A stretch of 64,000 bases of DNA. Origin: Paenibacillaceae bacterium. GTDB taxonomy: Bacteria > Bacillota > Bacilli > Paenibacillales > Paenibacillaceae. Position numbers and translations under genes: made by a program. The stretch covers positions 186,001 through 250,000 of the forward strand of contig REGQ01000005.1 of assembly GCA_004134985.1 (NCBI GenBank). The letters run 5' to 3'. Positions 25,929-34,403 of the stretch are shown here, piece by piece. Under the pieces are notes generated by a model. It had not been told where the DNA came from. It worked only from the letters and a program-made list of their open reading frames with translations, and ran no database searches. Every line of letters begins with the position of its first letter. The stretch's first letter is position 1.

Positions 25929-27074
25929 ATGGAATTACAGCCTGCCGGACAACGCGTTTCCGGACGCAAACGGAATATTCGTATTGTGTTCGGCTTATTT
26001 ATTGGACTGCTGATTATATTTACGCTGTTTAGCAATACGCTGATGTCGCTTACTTTGCCCAAAGTGGCGATGATTACACCCGTCCGGGGTGAGCTTACCC
26101 ATACGTTTCAGGGCAGCGGGACGGTTAAATGGCGTGCAGAAGCTGTTTTGACGGGGACTGCAGGCGCCAAAGTGTTGAAGGTAAATGTTAAGGAAGGCGA
26201 GCTTGCCAAGAAGGGTCAGCCGCTCATTATTTATGATCAGAAGGCGGCCGAACAGCAGTTGCTGGACGAGCAGGCCAGTTTGAGCAAGCTTAATCTGTCA
26301 ATTGAAGAACAGAAAAGAAGCTTCATCGAAGCTACGCAAAGCGGGGAGGAGCAAAGAATCGAGCAGGCCAAGCATGCCTTGAAGATCAGTGCAATCGATC
26401 TGGATGTCCAACAGCGGCGAATACAAAAGCTGAAGGACGATTTGGCGGCAAATCGCCAATTGCTGGCCCCGTTTGACGGGGTGGTGATACAGGTCAATGC
26501 GATTGAGGGGCTAGATTCCACCGGTGGAACGGAGATCATGTTATCCAATAGCAGCCTTGGTTTTGTTGTTGAATTTCTGGCCCCTGCTGATCGACTGGCC
26601 GAACTGGAATTGGGTTCAAAGCTGAATATCCAGCTAACGGGCAGCAATGCCAGACAAATCGAAGGCCAACTTGTCGGGATTCAGGATATGAACGATATGA
26701 ATCAAGGCGGCATAGGCGAGAAGGGCGGGGGTGGCTCCACCGCTAATGCTGTGATGCAGCGTCTGATCGTAGCGGTCCAGGATGAGGAACTGCAGGCCGG
26801 GGAGCGGGCAGAGCTTGCGCTGACGAAAAAAACACCCGATGTCATTCTGGTGCCGACCAAAGCGATCCATGAGGAAGGCGACAAAAAATATGTGTTTGGT
26901 GTCGAGGAAAGAAACGGACCGCTCGGCAATGCATTCTATGTTCGTAAAATCGATGTGATGGTTGTCGATACAAATGAAAATCAATCCGCTGTAACGCAAG
27001 GGTTGTTCGATCAAGAGCAGATTATTATCGAGAGCAGCGAGCCGCTGCAAGAGGGCAACAAAGTTCGAATGTAA
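25929..27074 (+). CDS. HlyD/MacA-like membrane fusion (adaptor) protein
   Basis: A 381-residue efflux-type adaptor. Visible are an N-terminal membrane anchor (about 17-37), a barrel-sandwich/lipoyl-like half (VLKVNVKEGELAKKGQPL), a coiled-coil hairpin (about 105-175, rich in Q/E/K/L), the second lipoyl half (APFDGVVIQV) and a beta-barrel region. Such proteins normally pair with an RND pump or a MacB-type ABC transporter, but none is adjacent; the neighbours are an import system and a lipoprotein gene. GGGGGGATC precedes the ATG. The family is clear, its partner is not. Confidence 0.82.
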   Translation: MELQPAGQRVSGRKRNIRIVFGLFIGLLIIFTLFSNTLMSLTLPKVAMITPVRGELTHTFQGSGTVKWRAEAVLTGTAGAKVLKVNVKEGELAKKGQPLIIYDQKAAEQQLLDEQASLSKLNLSIEEQKRSFIEATQSGEEQRIEQAKHALKISAIDLDVQQRRIQKLKDDLAANRQLLAPFDGVVIQVNAIEGLDSTGGTEIMLSNSSLGFVVEFLAPADRLAELELGSKLNIQLTGSNARQIEGQLVGIQDMNDMNQGGIGEKGGGGSTANAVMQRLIVAVQDEELQAGERAELALTKKTPDVILVPTKAIHEEGDKKYVFGVEERNGPLGNAFYVRKIDVMVVDTNENQSAVTQGLFDQEQIIIESSEPLQEGNKVRM

Positions 27075-27157
27075 CAATGGCTGTGCAATCTGCGGGCCAA
27101 GCGATTGCTAGCGCAAGATGGCATCGATCTATTCTTATTAGAATTAGGGGGAATACA

Positions 27158-27811
27158 ATGAAACTTGCTTATCTGTTAGTAGTCTTAATTACTCTGAGTG
27201 CATGTGCACCGGTAGTTTCGAAAGAACGCAGCGAAGATAATGTTATAAACAATGAAATTAAGCCCGGTACTGAACTGAATGTAGTACAAGAATCCCCCGG
27301 ATATCCCGGATATTTAGCTAAAAATGAAGGGGGACTAACTATTCAGGATTCTGAAACAGCTTATGAAATGTGTGCGAGAGCGCTGACTGACTATTATAAA
27401 GCGGTCTGGAACGGCACAGCTATTGAATTGGATACATTTATAGATAACGAAAACCTTAAACAGTATACGCAAAAGAAAATTCAATCTCAATATGATGTGT
27501 ATGCCCAATTTAATGATAAGGTGCAAAATGTTGAGATTGACGCTTGGGAAGTGGAGTATACGGATGATGTGGATGGAGGTTTTCTCTATTTAAAATTACC
27601 TGCGAAAATTAATAAGGCTGTGGGTGGTAGTGGTGAAGTTACGGAGTTTCTTGTACGCAATATAAACGGCAAGTTAGTCATTGTTGATTGGTATACGAAT
27701 ACAAAAGACGGTTATGATTTCATGGTTCGTGGAGCAAACCTAACGATTGACAACCCCGATATTTGGAATAATAGTGAATGGGTAAAGAAGTTAGATATTA
27801 TAACAGATTGA
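27158..27811 (+). CDS. Lipoprotein of unknown function
   Basis: A 217-residue exported protein starting at ATG 27158, with AGGGGG just upstream and a lipobox at S-A-C16; an in-frame ATG at 27077 gives a hydrophilic leader that would spoil the signal peptide. No family recognised. The gene is visibly more AT-rich than its neighbours and is followed by AT-rich palindromes, so it may be a later acquisition. It might be transcribed with the adaptor gene 83 bases upstream. Confidence 0.7.
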   Translation: MKLAYLLVVLITLSACAPVVSKERSEDNVINNEIKPGTELNVVQESPGYPGYLAKNEGGLTIQDSETAYEMCARALTDYYKAVWNGTAIELDTFIDNENLKQYTQKKIQSQYDVYAQFNDKVQNVEIDAWEVEYTDDVDGGFLYLKLPAKINKAVGGSGEVTEFLVRNINGKLVIVDWYTNTKDGYDFMVRGANLTIDNPDIWNNSEWVKKLDIITD

Positions 27812-27989
27812 ATTTTATAAGGGAGCGCTTGACCGCATACCATCGTAAGACGAAAGCGGAAACGTCGAAGGGAAAGGGTAGATACCACCCAGCTATGGCT
27901 AACCCGAAAGGCGGAAGAAGGCATTCGGGAAGTGGTAAAGGAAAGACTGGGGCCGCCGCCCCGCAGCAGCACACCCAGCCCTATTGAGC

Positions 27990-28130
27990 ACCTAAAATTG
28001 TTGTATTTTCTGCAACAATTCAGCTCAAAATCTATCATTTCCCTGAAATTGTTATACTTTATACAACATTTTTGACAAAATAGCAATAATTAGCCGAAAT
28101 TGTTGTAATAAATACAACAATTTCGGTTCT
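27990..28130. repeat. Three copies of an AT-rich palindrome (AAATTGTTGTA...TACAACAATTT)
   Basis: Imperfect inverted repeats centred near 28005, 28056 and 28113, spaced about 51-57 bases. The third (28098-28128) is nearly perfect: GAAATTGTTGTA-ataaa-TACAACAATTTC. Each can form a hairpin; none is followed by a T-tract. The GTTGTA half recalls the half-sites in the regulator promoter region at 29570-29765, so regulatory or repeat-family origin are both possible. Confidence 0.6.
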
Positions 28131-28312
28131 ACCTCAAAATCAGTGCTTGCCCCCTGTAAGCCCGCGGCAGCACGCCCGCGCTCGTCAAGATCTGATTTTG
28201 GTTTTGAGCCCAAATTTTAAAAGGGTTTGTCAAGCATTTTGTGTAAACGTATTTAGAGGATAAGGCCCCCGAAGGGGCGGTGGCAAACAGGCGCAAATCA
28301 AGTGTAAATGAC

Positions 28313-28362
28313 GAGAAAGCCGGAACAAGCGAGGATTGATCCTCGCCAGTTCCGGCTTTCTC
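28313..28362 (-). terminator. Long two-part hairpin after the GntR-type gene
   Basis: Perfect 14-base outer arms (28313-28326 and 28349-28362) enclose a perfect inner stem (28329-28336 with 28339-28346). It lies just beyond the 3' end of the minus-strand regulator gene. The tail has only short T runs, so it may terminate weakly or protect the message. Confidence 0.6.
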
Positions 28363-28381
28363 TAGATTGGGCTTATGGCTG

Positions 28382-29524
28382 TCAAGTTCTTGGCTCAGCC
28401 AGTTCAGGCGCTGCCAGCAAGTTAGGGCCCGTAGAGTCCCTGACAATGAGTTTGGAAGGCAGCTTGACCCGCTTGCACTGGCTTTGGGTTTCTCCCATCT
28501 GCTCGATGAGCAGTCTGGCGGCTTCCCGACCGATTTCTCTTTCTTGCTGGGCAATGACAGTCGGCGCCACGACACAGAAGATCGGATCGACCACATCATC
28601 GAAGAAGATAATCGACAAATCCTCTGGCAGCCGGCGCCCGCATTCAATGGCCACTCTCGATATTTCCGGTCCGAAGCTGGAGGCCAGCAAAGCGGTCATC
28701 TGCGGGTTGGAAATAATAAACTGCCGAAGCGAGTTCATCGTTTCTTCTATACTTTGACTGAAAGTCAGTGTGCTGAGCTGCAGACTGCGGTCGATGAGAA
28801 TACCATGCTGTTCCAGCCCGTATTCATAACCGGCGATCCGCTCTTCAATGCTCGATGTCCCTTCGGGGCGCGACGAGATAAAGCCGATCGACTTATGGCC
28901 ATATTCATACAGATGATTGACAGCTTCAACAGACGAAGTGAAATTGTCGGAGCTGACTGAAGTGGTCTCAATTCCTTTCAACGAGCGATCAACGAGCACA
29001 AGCGGAAATTTGGACAAGGTGAGCGACAAGATTTCGCTGTTGTAGTTTTCGCCTTCAACAGGATAGATAATTAAACCATCAAGCGGGAATTCCAACATTT
29101 CCTTAATTCTAACAATTTCATCTTGCTGGGAATCATTCGTTTTGGAGAAAAGCATGCGATAGCCTTCGGCAGAAAGCACATCCTCAATACCGCTGAGCAC
29201 ATTGGCGGTAAAGCGGTTGTCGAGCCGCGGCATGAGAAAGCCGACCGTTCGCTTGCGGGGGGCAGGGGACGCCGCCCGTGTCAGTTCGTCAAGCGCCTGA
29301 TGATGGTCCTCCGCTACGAATGTACCTTTCCCTTGCTGGCGATACACGATCCGCTGCTCGACCAGATTTGAAAGCGCATTCTTAACTGTGATTCGGCTTA
29401 CATGGAATTGTTCGGCCAGCTCATTCTCGGACGGAATACGGCTGAGCGGCGCCCATTTGTTGCTTCTGATTTGAGAAATAATATATTGCTCAATCTCTTT
29501 GTACATCGGAATATGTTTGTTCAT
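28382..29524 (-). CDS. GntR-type regulator with LacI-like ligand domain (AraR-like architecture)
   Basis: Transcriptional regulator of 380 residues from ATG 29524 (GGAG about ten bases upstream; TTG 29554 and ATG 29545 are alternatives). Residues 1-70 form a GntR winged helix (PLSRIPSENELAEQFHVSRITVKNAL, then QGKGTFV). Residues about 90-360 form a periplasmic-binding-protein-like effector domain of the LacI type. It is transcribed divergently from the 29840-35261 operon, and both promoters overlap GTTGTAT half-sites, so it probably represses that operon and itself until a sugar ligand binds. Ligand unknown; an acid sugar or its precursor is suggested by the enzymes. Confidence 0.9.
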   Translation of the reverse strand: MNKHIPMYKEIEQYIISQIRSNKWAPLSRIPSENELAEQFHVSRITVKNALSNLVEQRIVYRQQGKGTFVAEDHHQALDELTRAASPAPRKRTVGFLMPRLDNRFTANVLSGIEDVLSAEGYRMLFSKTNDSQQDEIVRIKEMLEFPLDGLIIYPVEGENYNSEILSLTLSKFPLVLVDRSLKGIETTSVSSDNFTSSVEAVNHLYEYGHKSIGFISSRPEGTSSIEERIAGYEYGLEQHGILIDRSLQLSTLTFSQSIEETMNSLRQFIISNPQMTALLASSFGPEISRVAIECGRRLPEDLSIIFFDDVVDPIFCVVAPTVIAQQEREIGREAARLLIEQMGETQSQCKRVKLPSKLIVRDSTGPNLLAAPELAEPRT

Positions 29525-29566
29525 CGTCGGGTGGCTCCAATTCATTCGATTCAAGTAATTGATTTA

Positions 29567-29595
29567 ATGATACAACTTAAATACAACTATGACAA
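29567..29595 (-). promoter_or_regulatory. Promoter of the GntR-type gene
   Basis: On the minus strand, TTGTCA (29590-29595) and TATCAT (29567-29572) are separated by 17 bases, each one mismatch from consensus. The spacer contains two GTTGTA(T) half-sites, consistent with autorepression. Confidence 0.6.
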
Positions 29596-29714
29596 GAATA
29601 AACTTGGCGCAATCTGACATAAATTAATCTTGTACTATAAGTTGGTATACATAGATGTCGAAAATAGGCGAGTAAATCGCTTTCATTTCCTTTAGTTGTA
29701 TGTTAAAAAATACA

Positions 29715-29743
29715 TTTACAAAATAATTTAAGTTGTATATATT
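29715..29743 (+). promoter_or_regulatory. Promoter of the acid-sugar operon
   Basis: TTTACA (29715-29720) and TATATT (29738-29743) with 17-base spacing, each one mismatch from sigma-A consensus. A GTTGTATA half-site overlaps the spacer and -10, and its inverted partner lies just downstream, a layout that suits repression. Confidence 0.6.
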
Positions 29744-29839
29744 ATTTACAAACAGGTATACAACAACCCTGTTAAGGTATATCAACCTTGTAAACAACGA
29801 TTAATAAAGACATGTACATTGAAGAAGGGGGAGATTGTT

Positions 29840-31222
29840 TTGAAGAAGAAATGGTCTGCAATTGGTATTGTAATGCTGGCTGCGATGCTTTTGGTAAGCG
29901 CTTGCTCGAGCGGGGGAAAAGGGAGCAGCGGCGAAGGCGGTTCCTCCAATAAAACGCTTAAGCTATGGACCTGGAAGGTCGCTTATGTGCCTGGCTTTGA
30001 GGCGGCTGCTGAACTTTATAAAGAAAAAACAGGGGTCAAGGTTGAGATTGAAACGTTTACGCCAGATGACACCTATAGACAGAAGGTCCAGGCGGCGGCC
30101 AATTCCAAAAATCTGCCGGACGTCATTCACTATTGGGCAACGAACGGCGATTCACTGGAAACCTCCTTGCTGGAGTTGACCTCAGAAGTCAAGGATGATG
30201 TGCTAAGCAATTACTTCGGTCCAGCCATGGACCCGATTAAAGTAACGGATAAGCAAGTGGAAAACTGGGCTTCCGACAAGAATGCAACGAATGTCCAGAA
30301 AGCGCTTAAAGCGGGTGAGTTTTACGGCCTGCCGCTTGATATCGGCGGTTTCTTCACTTTCTATGGCAACAAGAAGCTGATCGAGCAGGCTGGTCTCGAA
30401 GCAGTCGCTCCGAAAACTTGGGAAGAGTTCGTAACAATGATGGAAACGGTGCAGAAGGAAACAAGTGTGCCAGCCCTCGTATTCGGCGCCAAACTCCCGG
30501 ATCTGTGGGAGAACTGGGCAGGGTCTGCATTGCAAATTATGCTCAACGGCCCGGAAGGCTACATTAACCTGCTGGAAAGAAATGCGCAGATGAGCGATCC
30601 GAGCAACATTAAAGTGCCAGAAGCGCTCGGCGTTATCGCCGAGAAAAATCTGCTTATGCCAGGCGTGCTGTCCACGGATATCGACGGGGCCGATCAAGCG
30701 TTTGCATCCGGCAAAGCCGCATTCGACCTTGGCGGATCGTTCACAATGTCCACCTTGCTCGCGATGGGGATGAAAGCGGAAGATATTATCGCGTTCCCGG
30801 TGCCGCCAATTGCCGGTTCCAAGCTGGACAAATGGGCGACCGATCCATTCACACTGACGATGATGTCGGTCAACAAAGATACGAAGAACAAAGACGAAGC
30901 GCTTGATTTCATCAAGTTTATTACATCCGATGCCGATGCGGCTGTCGCGTTCTCCAATGGTGCGTTCACCGTATCTGCAATGAAAATCGGGGATCGTTCA
31001 GCCGACTTGTCCCCTGCGCTGAAATCGATGCAGGAATCGTTCGCCACTGAGCCGGGGCCATACAGCCAGGTGCAGCCATACATCGACAACCGCGGCAAAA
31101 ACAAGGAATGGGAAGAGTTCTTCCAATCAATGCAGTCGGTGATGGAGAAGAAAATGACGGTTGCAGATGCGACGAAAAAATTTGACGAGCGCATGAAATC
31201 TCTGCAAGCTAGCGGAAATTGA
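29840..31222 (+). CDS. Sugar ABC transporter substrate-binding lipoprotein
   Basis: Family 1 binding protein, 460 residues from TTG 29840. AAGGGGGAG lies seven bases upstream, which favours this over the in-frame TTG at 29819. Lipobox V-S-A-C22, then a short Gly/Ser linker. It is the receptor of the importer encoded next. A GCGCCAG hairpin separates it from the permease genes, so its message may be more abundant than theirs. Confidence 0.9.
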   Translation: MKKKWSAIGIVMLAAMLLVSACSSGGKGSSGEGGSSNKTLKLWTWKVAYVPGFEAAAELYKEKTGVKVEIETFTPDDTYRQKVQAAANSKNLPDVIHYWATNGDSLETSLLELTSEVKDDVLSNYFGPAMDPIKVTDKQVENWASDKNATNVQKALKAGEFYGLPLDIGGFFTFYGNKKLIEQAGLEAVAPKTWEEFVTMMETVQKETSVPALVFGAKLPDLWENWAGSALQIMLNGPEGYINLLERNAQMSDPSNIKVPEALGVIAEKNLLMPGVLSTDIDGADQAFASGKAAFDLGGSFTMSTLLAMGMKAEDIIAFPVPPIAGSKLDKWATDPFTLTMMSVNKDTKNKDEALDFIKFITSDADAAVAFSNGAFTVSAMKIGDRSADLSPALKSMQESFATEPGPYSQVQPYIDNRGKNKEWEEFFQSMQSVMEKKMTVADATKKFDERMKSLQASGN

Positions 31223-31230
31223 TTTATGCT

Positions 31231-31269
31231 GCGCCAGTCTGAAGGAGCGGAGCTCTCTCGGGCTGGCGC
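31231..31269 (+). other. Intercistronic hairpin between binding protein and permease
   Basis: GCGCCAG (31231-31237) pairs with CTGGCGC (31263-31269). No T-tract follows, so it is more likely a stabilising or partial-termination element that sets binding-protein levels above permease levels, as in other importer operons. Confidence 0.5.
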
Positions 31270-31319
31270 GGCCTGTTTCCAACATCCAAGCAACAATAAC
31301 GTATAAAGGATGATTGCTG

Positions 31320-32213
31320 ATGGTAACAGCTAAGAAAAAATGGGTTCCGTATCTTTTTCTTCTTCCCGGCATCGTGCTCTTTTTGGCCATTGGAGTCTAT
31401 TCAGTAGGGTTCTCTGTCATTCTTAGTTTCTACAACTGGTCAGGCATCGATTTCTCGAACGCCCGCTATGAGGGATTGGATAATTTTCGTGATTTTCTGT
31501 TGGGCGGCAGTCCTGTCGTATCCCGCAATTTCTATTACGCGTTATTGCACAATTTTCAAATTGCCTTTTTCCAGGTTATCATTGTCATTCCTGTAGCGCT
31601 GGTATTGGCTTTCGTACTTCAGAATACCAAGTTGGCCGGTCTTTACCGGACACTGTTTTTCCTGCCGATGATCGCTTCCGGCATCGCTGTATTCTATGTA
31701 TGGAAAGGTCTGTTCGAGCCGACAGGGGTGCTCAACTCGTTGTTTCAGACGCTCGGTCTTCATTTTCTCGTCGTGCCTGAAGGGATTTTGGGCAGTTCGT
31801 CCACATCGTTAATCGGGATCATTATTACGTCCATCTGGAGTGGACTCCCCGGCACACTGCTGCTGTACTATGCGGGACTGACTTCGGTAGATCCGACTTT
31901 ATATGAAGCGGCAAGTGTCGATGGCGCCTCCAAATCGACCATGATTCGAAAGATTACGTGGCCATTGCTCAAGCCGATTACGCTGATTGCGGTTATTCAA
32001 ATGGTGAACGGCGCTTTCCAGACGTTTGAAAATGTATTTATTATGACAGGCGGAGGTCCGGCGGGCAGCACGGAGGTGATCGGCACACTCGTTTACCGGA
32101 CAGCATTTCTCGACAATGACTACGGATTAGCCAGTGCAATTGGCTGGACATCGTTCATGGTCACCGGTCTGATCGCGATTTTCAGCATTCGTTCATTTAA
32201 GGCGGATATATAG
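31320..32213 (+). CDS. Carbohydrate ABC transporter permease, MalF type
   Basis: A 297-residue permease starting at ATG 31320 (AAAGGA nine bases upstream; an in-frame TTG at 31314 is less well placed). Six membrane segments. EAA loop Y-E-A-A-S-V-D-G-A followed by TWPLLKP, and the MTGGGPAGSTEV segment typical of MalF/UgpA permeases. Pairs with the next gene, 13 bases downstream. Confidence 0.92.
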   Translation: MVTAKKKWVPYLFLLPGIVLFLAIGVYSVGFSVILSFYNWSGIDFSNARYEGLDNFRDFLLGGSPVVSRNFYYALLHNFQIAFFQVIIVIPVALVLAFVLQNTKLAGLYRTLFFLPMIASGIAVFYVWKGLFEPTGVLNSLFQTLGLHFLVVPEGILGSSSTSLIGIIITSIWSGLPGTLLLYYAGLTSVDPTLYEAASVDGASKSTMIRKITWPLLKPITLIAVIQMVNGAFQTFENVFIMTGGGPAGSTEVIGTLVYRTAFLDNDYGLASAIGWTSFMVTGLIAIFSIRSFKADI

Positions 32214-32226
32214 GAGGGGTAAGAAA

Positions 32227-33045
32227 ATGACAAAGTATTTAAAACATATTTTGCTTGTGTTATACGGCCTGGCTTGCCTCTATCCGTTCGTATGGATGTT
32301 TGGAACGTCGCTTAAGACCCCGCAGGACGCATTGGCGAATCCACAATCGCCTTTTCCCGAGGGAGCGCTGCAATTCGGTACTTTTGCGGAAGTGTGGAAC
32401 AAACTGAATTTCTATCAATTTTTTCTGAACAGTGTATTTGTTAGTGTATTTATTATTGTCGGCGTCATTATTATTTACAGCATGATGGGCTATGCATTTG
32501 CCAAGTACGTGTTCAAAGGTAAAAAATTTATTTACTACATGTTCATTGCGCTTTTGCTTGTTCCGGGTGTCACAATCCTGATTCCGCTCTACATTAATAT
32601 GACAAATCTTGGTTTAGCGAATACGTATATCGGCATCATTTTGCCGATGATCAACGGCGCGGCGCCATTTGCTATTTTTCTATTCACCAGCTATTTCAGA
32701 ACGATCTCGCATGAGCTCTATGAAAGCGCAGTGCTGGACGGCTGCAATGCGTTTAAAATCTATTACCGCATTTACCTTCCGCTGGCGCTGCCGGCGATCG
32801 GTACGATCGCAATCATTAACTTTATTGGAAGCTGGAATAACATTCTGTGGCCGATGATTATCGTCGACAGCAAAGAATTGTTTACTTTGCCGATGGGCTT
32901 GATGTATCTCGATTCCTCTTCATTCAAAAAATGGAACGAGTTGATGGCAGGGGCTATTATTACGATCCTTCCGATCCTTGTTTCATTCCCGTTCCTGCAA
33001 AAAATGTATGTCAAAGGGATGACGATCGGTTCGGTCAAAATGTAA
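32227..33045 (+). CDS. Carbohydrate ABC transporter permease, MalG type
   Basis: A 272-residue partner permease. The EAA loop is Y-E-S-A-V-L-D-G-C followed by LPLALP, so the first Ala is Ser. Ends in KGMTIGSVKM, the usual MalG-type C-terminus. AGGAGGGG precedes the ATG. Two catabolic genes follow in the same direction without a terminator. Confidence 0.92.
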   Translation: MTKYLKHILLVLYGLACLYPFVWMFGTSLKTPQDALANPQSPFPEGALQFGTFAEVWNKLNFYQFFLNSVFVSVFIIVGVIIIYSMMGYAFAKYVFKGKKFIYYMFIALLLVPGVTILIPLYINMTNLGLANTYIGIILPMINGAAPFAIFLFTSYFRTISHELYESAVLDGCNAFKIYYRIYLPLALPAIGTIAIINFIGSWNNILWPMIIVDSKELFTLPMGLMYLDSSSFKKWNELMAGAIITILPILVSFPFLQKMYVKGMTIGSVKM

Positions 33046-33144
33046 TTTTCGTAATCGACTGTGATGGGCAGCACCGATTGACTGTGGCGAGAAGGAATCA
33101 ATTTTAATCATTCACGAAGCGACTGAACTTTCCAGGAGGTAAGC

Positions 33145-34353
33145 ATGGCCAAAATAACAGGTATCAGATGCATACGCACAAGACAGAATCGCAGTTGGAC
33201 GATTGTGAAAGTCGAGACGAATCAGCCGGGATTGTATGGGATCGGCTCAGCCAGCGACGTATACCAGCCGAGCGCTGTTATACAGGTTATTGAGGAATTG
33301 CTGGCCCCGCAGCTGATTGGGCGCGAGGCTGGCCAAATTGAAGATATTTGGCAGACGATGTATACGAGCGGCTACTGGCGCAACGGCGCTACGTTGCATA
33401 CGGCGATGAGCGGAATCGACATGGCACTGTGGGATATTAAGGGAAAGGAAGCAGGTATGCCGGTGTACGAACTGCTTGGCGGGCCGGTACGTTCCGAGAT
33501 TCGTTGTTATGCCCATGCCGACGGCCACACCTACGAACAACTCGAGGAGGAAGTGGAGCGGTACCGGGAGCAGGGATATACGCATATTCGCTGTCAGCTT
33601 GGCGGTTACGGCGGCGGCGGCTTCGTAAGCAGCAATGACGGCGGGTTGTTCCCTCCGGCGAACCGGTTTGACGAAGATTTGTATGTGGATGCCATTCCGG
33701 GCATGTTCGAGAAATTGCGTAACAAATACGGGATGGAGTTGAAGTTCACGCATGATGTTCATGAACATCTGAATCCTGCCAATGCGGTCATTTTGGCTCA
33801 GCGGCTCGATCCGTACAAGCTGTTCTTCCTGGAGGATCTGCTTCAGGCGGAGCATACCGACTGGTACCGGCGGGTTCGTCAGCTCAGCTCGACGCCGCAA
33901 GCGATCGGCGAGCTGTTCACTCATCCGCAAGAATGGCTGCCATTAGTGCAAGAGCGGCTGATCGATTTCGTGCGGATGCGCGTATCCAAGGCAGGCGGCA
34001 TTACGCCTTGCCGCAAAATTGCGACAGTGTGTGAAGCCTACGGTGTGCGGACGGCTTGGCAGGAAGGCGGGGAAAATGATCCTGTCAATCAGGTTGCGGC
34101 TGCTCATCTGGATATGGCGATCTGGAATTTTGGCGTGCAGGAAAGCAATCATTTTAAAGAAAAAGAACGCGAAGTTTTTCCCGGCATGGCTGTCATTGAA
34201 GGCGGCTGTCTGAAATTGTCCGGCAAGCCGGGACTTGGCATTGATATAGACGAGGAGAAAGCGATGGCGCTTGGTGCAGATGCATCGGGAACGGTCTATC
34301 ACTCTCCGTATAAGTTGGACCGCAGACCCGACGGAACGCTTATCCGTCCTTAA
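33145..34353 (+). CDS. Enolase-superfamily acid-sugar dehydratase, mannonate dehydratase (ManD) subgroup
   Basis: A 402-residue enzyme of the mandelate-racemase/enolase superfamily that would abstract a proton next to a carboxylate and eliminate water from a sugar acid. Metal ligands D204, E230 and E256 keep the spacing of the ManD subgroup (210/236/262 in the Novosphingobium enzyme, as recalled), with H206 in HDVHEHL and E333 in FGVQE. Where characterised ManDs have a His after TAW, this protein has Gln306, so substrate or activity may differ. CAGGAGG precedes the ATG. It lies between importer genes and an SDR, suggesting catabolism of an imported hexuronate or hexonate. Confidence 0.85.
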   Translation: MAKITGIRCIRTRQNRSWTIVKVETNQPGLYGIGSASDVYQPSAVIQVIEELLAPQLIGREAGQIEDIWQTMYTSGYWRNGATLHTAMSGIDMALWDIKGKEAGMPVYELLGGPVRSEIRCYAHADGHTYEQLEEEVERYREQGYTHIRCQLGGYGGGGFVSSNDGGLFPPANRFDEDLYVDAIPGMFEKLRNKYGMELKFTHDVHEHLNPANAVILAQRLDPYKLFFLEDLLQAEHTDWYRRVRQLSSTPQAIGELFTHPQEWLPLVQERLIDFVRMRVSKAGGITPCRKIATVCEAYGVRTAWQEGGENDPVNQVAAAHLDMAIWNFGVQESNHFKEKEREVFPGMAVIEGGCLKLSGKPGLGIDIDEEKAMALGADASGTVYHSPYKLDRRPDGTLIRP

Positions 34354-34403
34354 ATTCATGCTTGCAGATGATGTCGGACAAAATGAGTAAGGAGGAAACA
34401 ACA

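Larger units (their letters stand above)
27812..28381. other. Gene-poor stretch with a coding-like fragment and AT-rich palindromes
   Basis: From 27833 to 28075 one plus-strand frame is open and has protein-like composition in its first part (TTQLWLTRKAEEGIREVVK), but it has no start codon and its tail runs into the palindromes. It may be a gene remnant; no family recognised. From 27990 the sequence holds three GTTGTA-type palindromes. A large hairpin at 28313-28362 ends the stretch. A GC-rich patch (27890-27985) sits between AT-rich flanks. Confidence 0.35.
29525..29839. promoter_or_regulatory. Divergent control region with GTTGTAT half-sites
   Basis: AT-rich region between the regulator and the binding-protein gene. 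GTTGTAT or its complement ATACAAC occurs at about 29570-29588 (two direct copies, one as TACAAC), 29696-29702, 29732-29738 and 29758-29764. The pair GTTGTATA (29732-29739) and TATACAAC (29757-29764) is an inverted repeat spanning the downstream promoter. A weak cre-like match (two mismatches) lies at 29672-29685. No gene is seen. Confidence 0.6.

Noticed and set aside
27778-27987. A 69-codon plus-strand frame overlapping the end of the lipoprotein gene
   Set aside because: Low-complexity Gly/Lys/Ser product in a different frame from the more protein-like fragment at 27833; no ribosome site.
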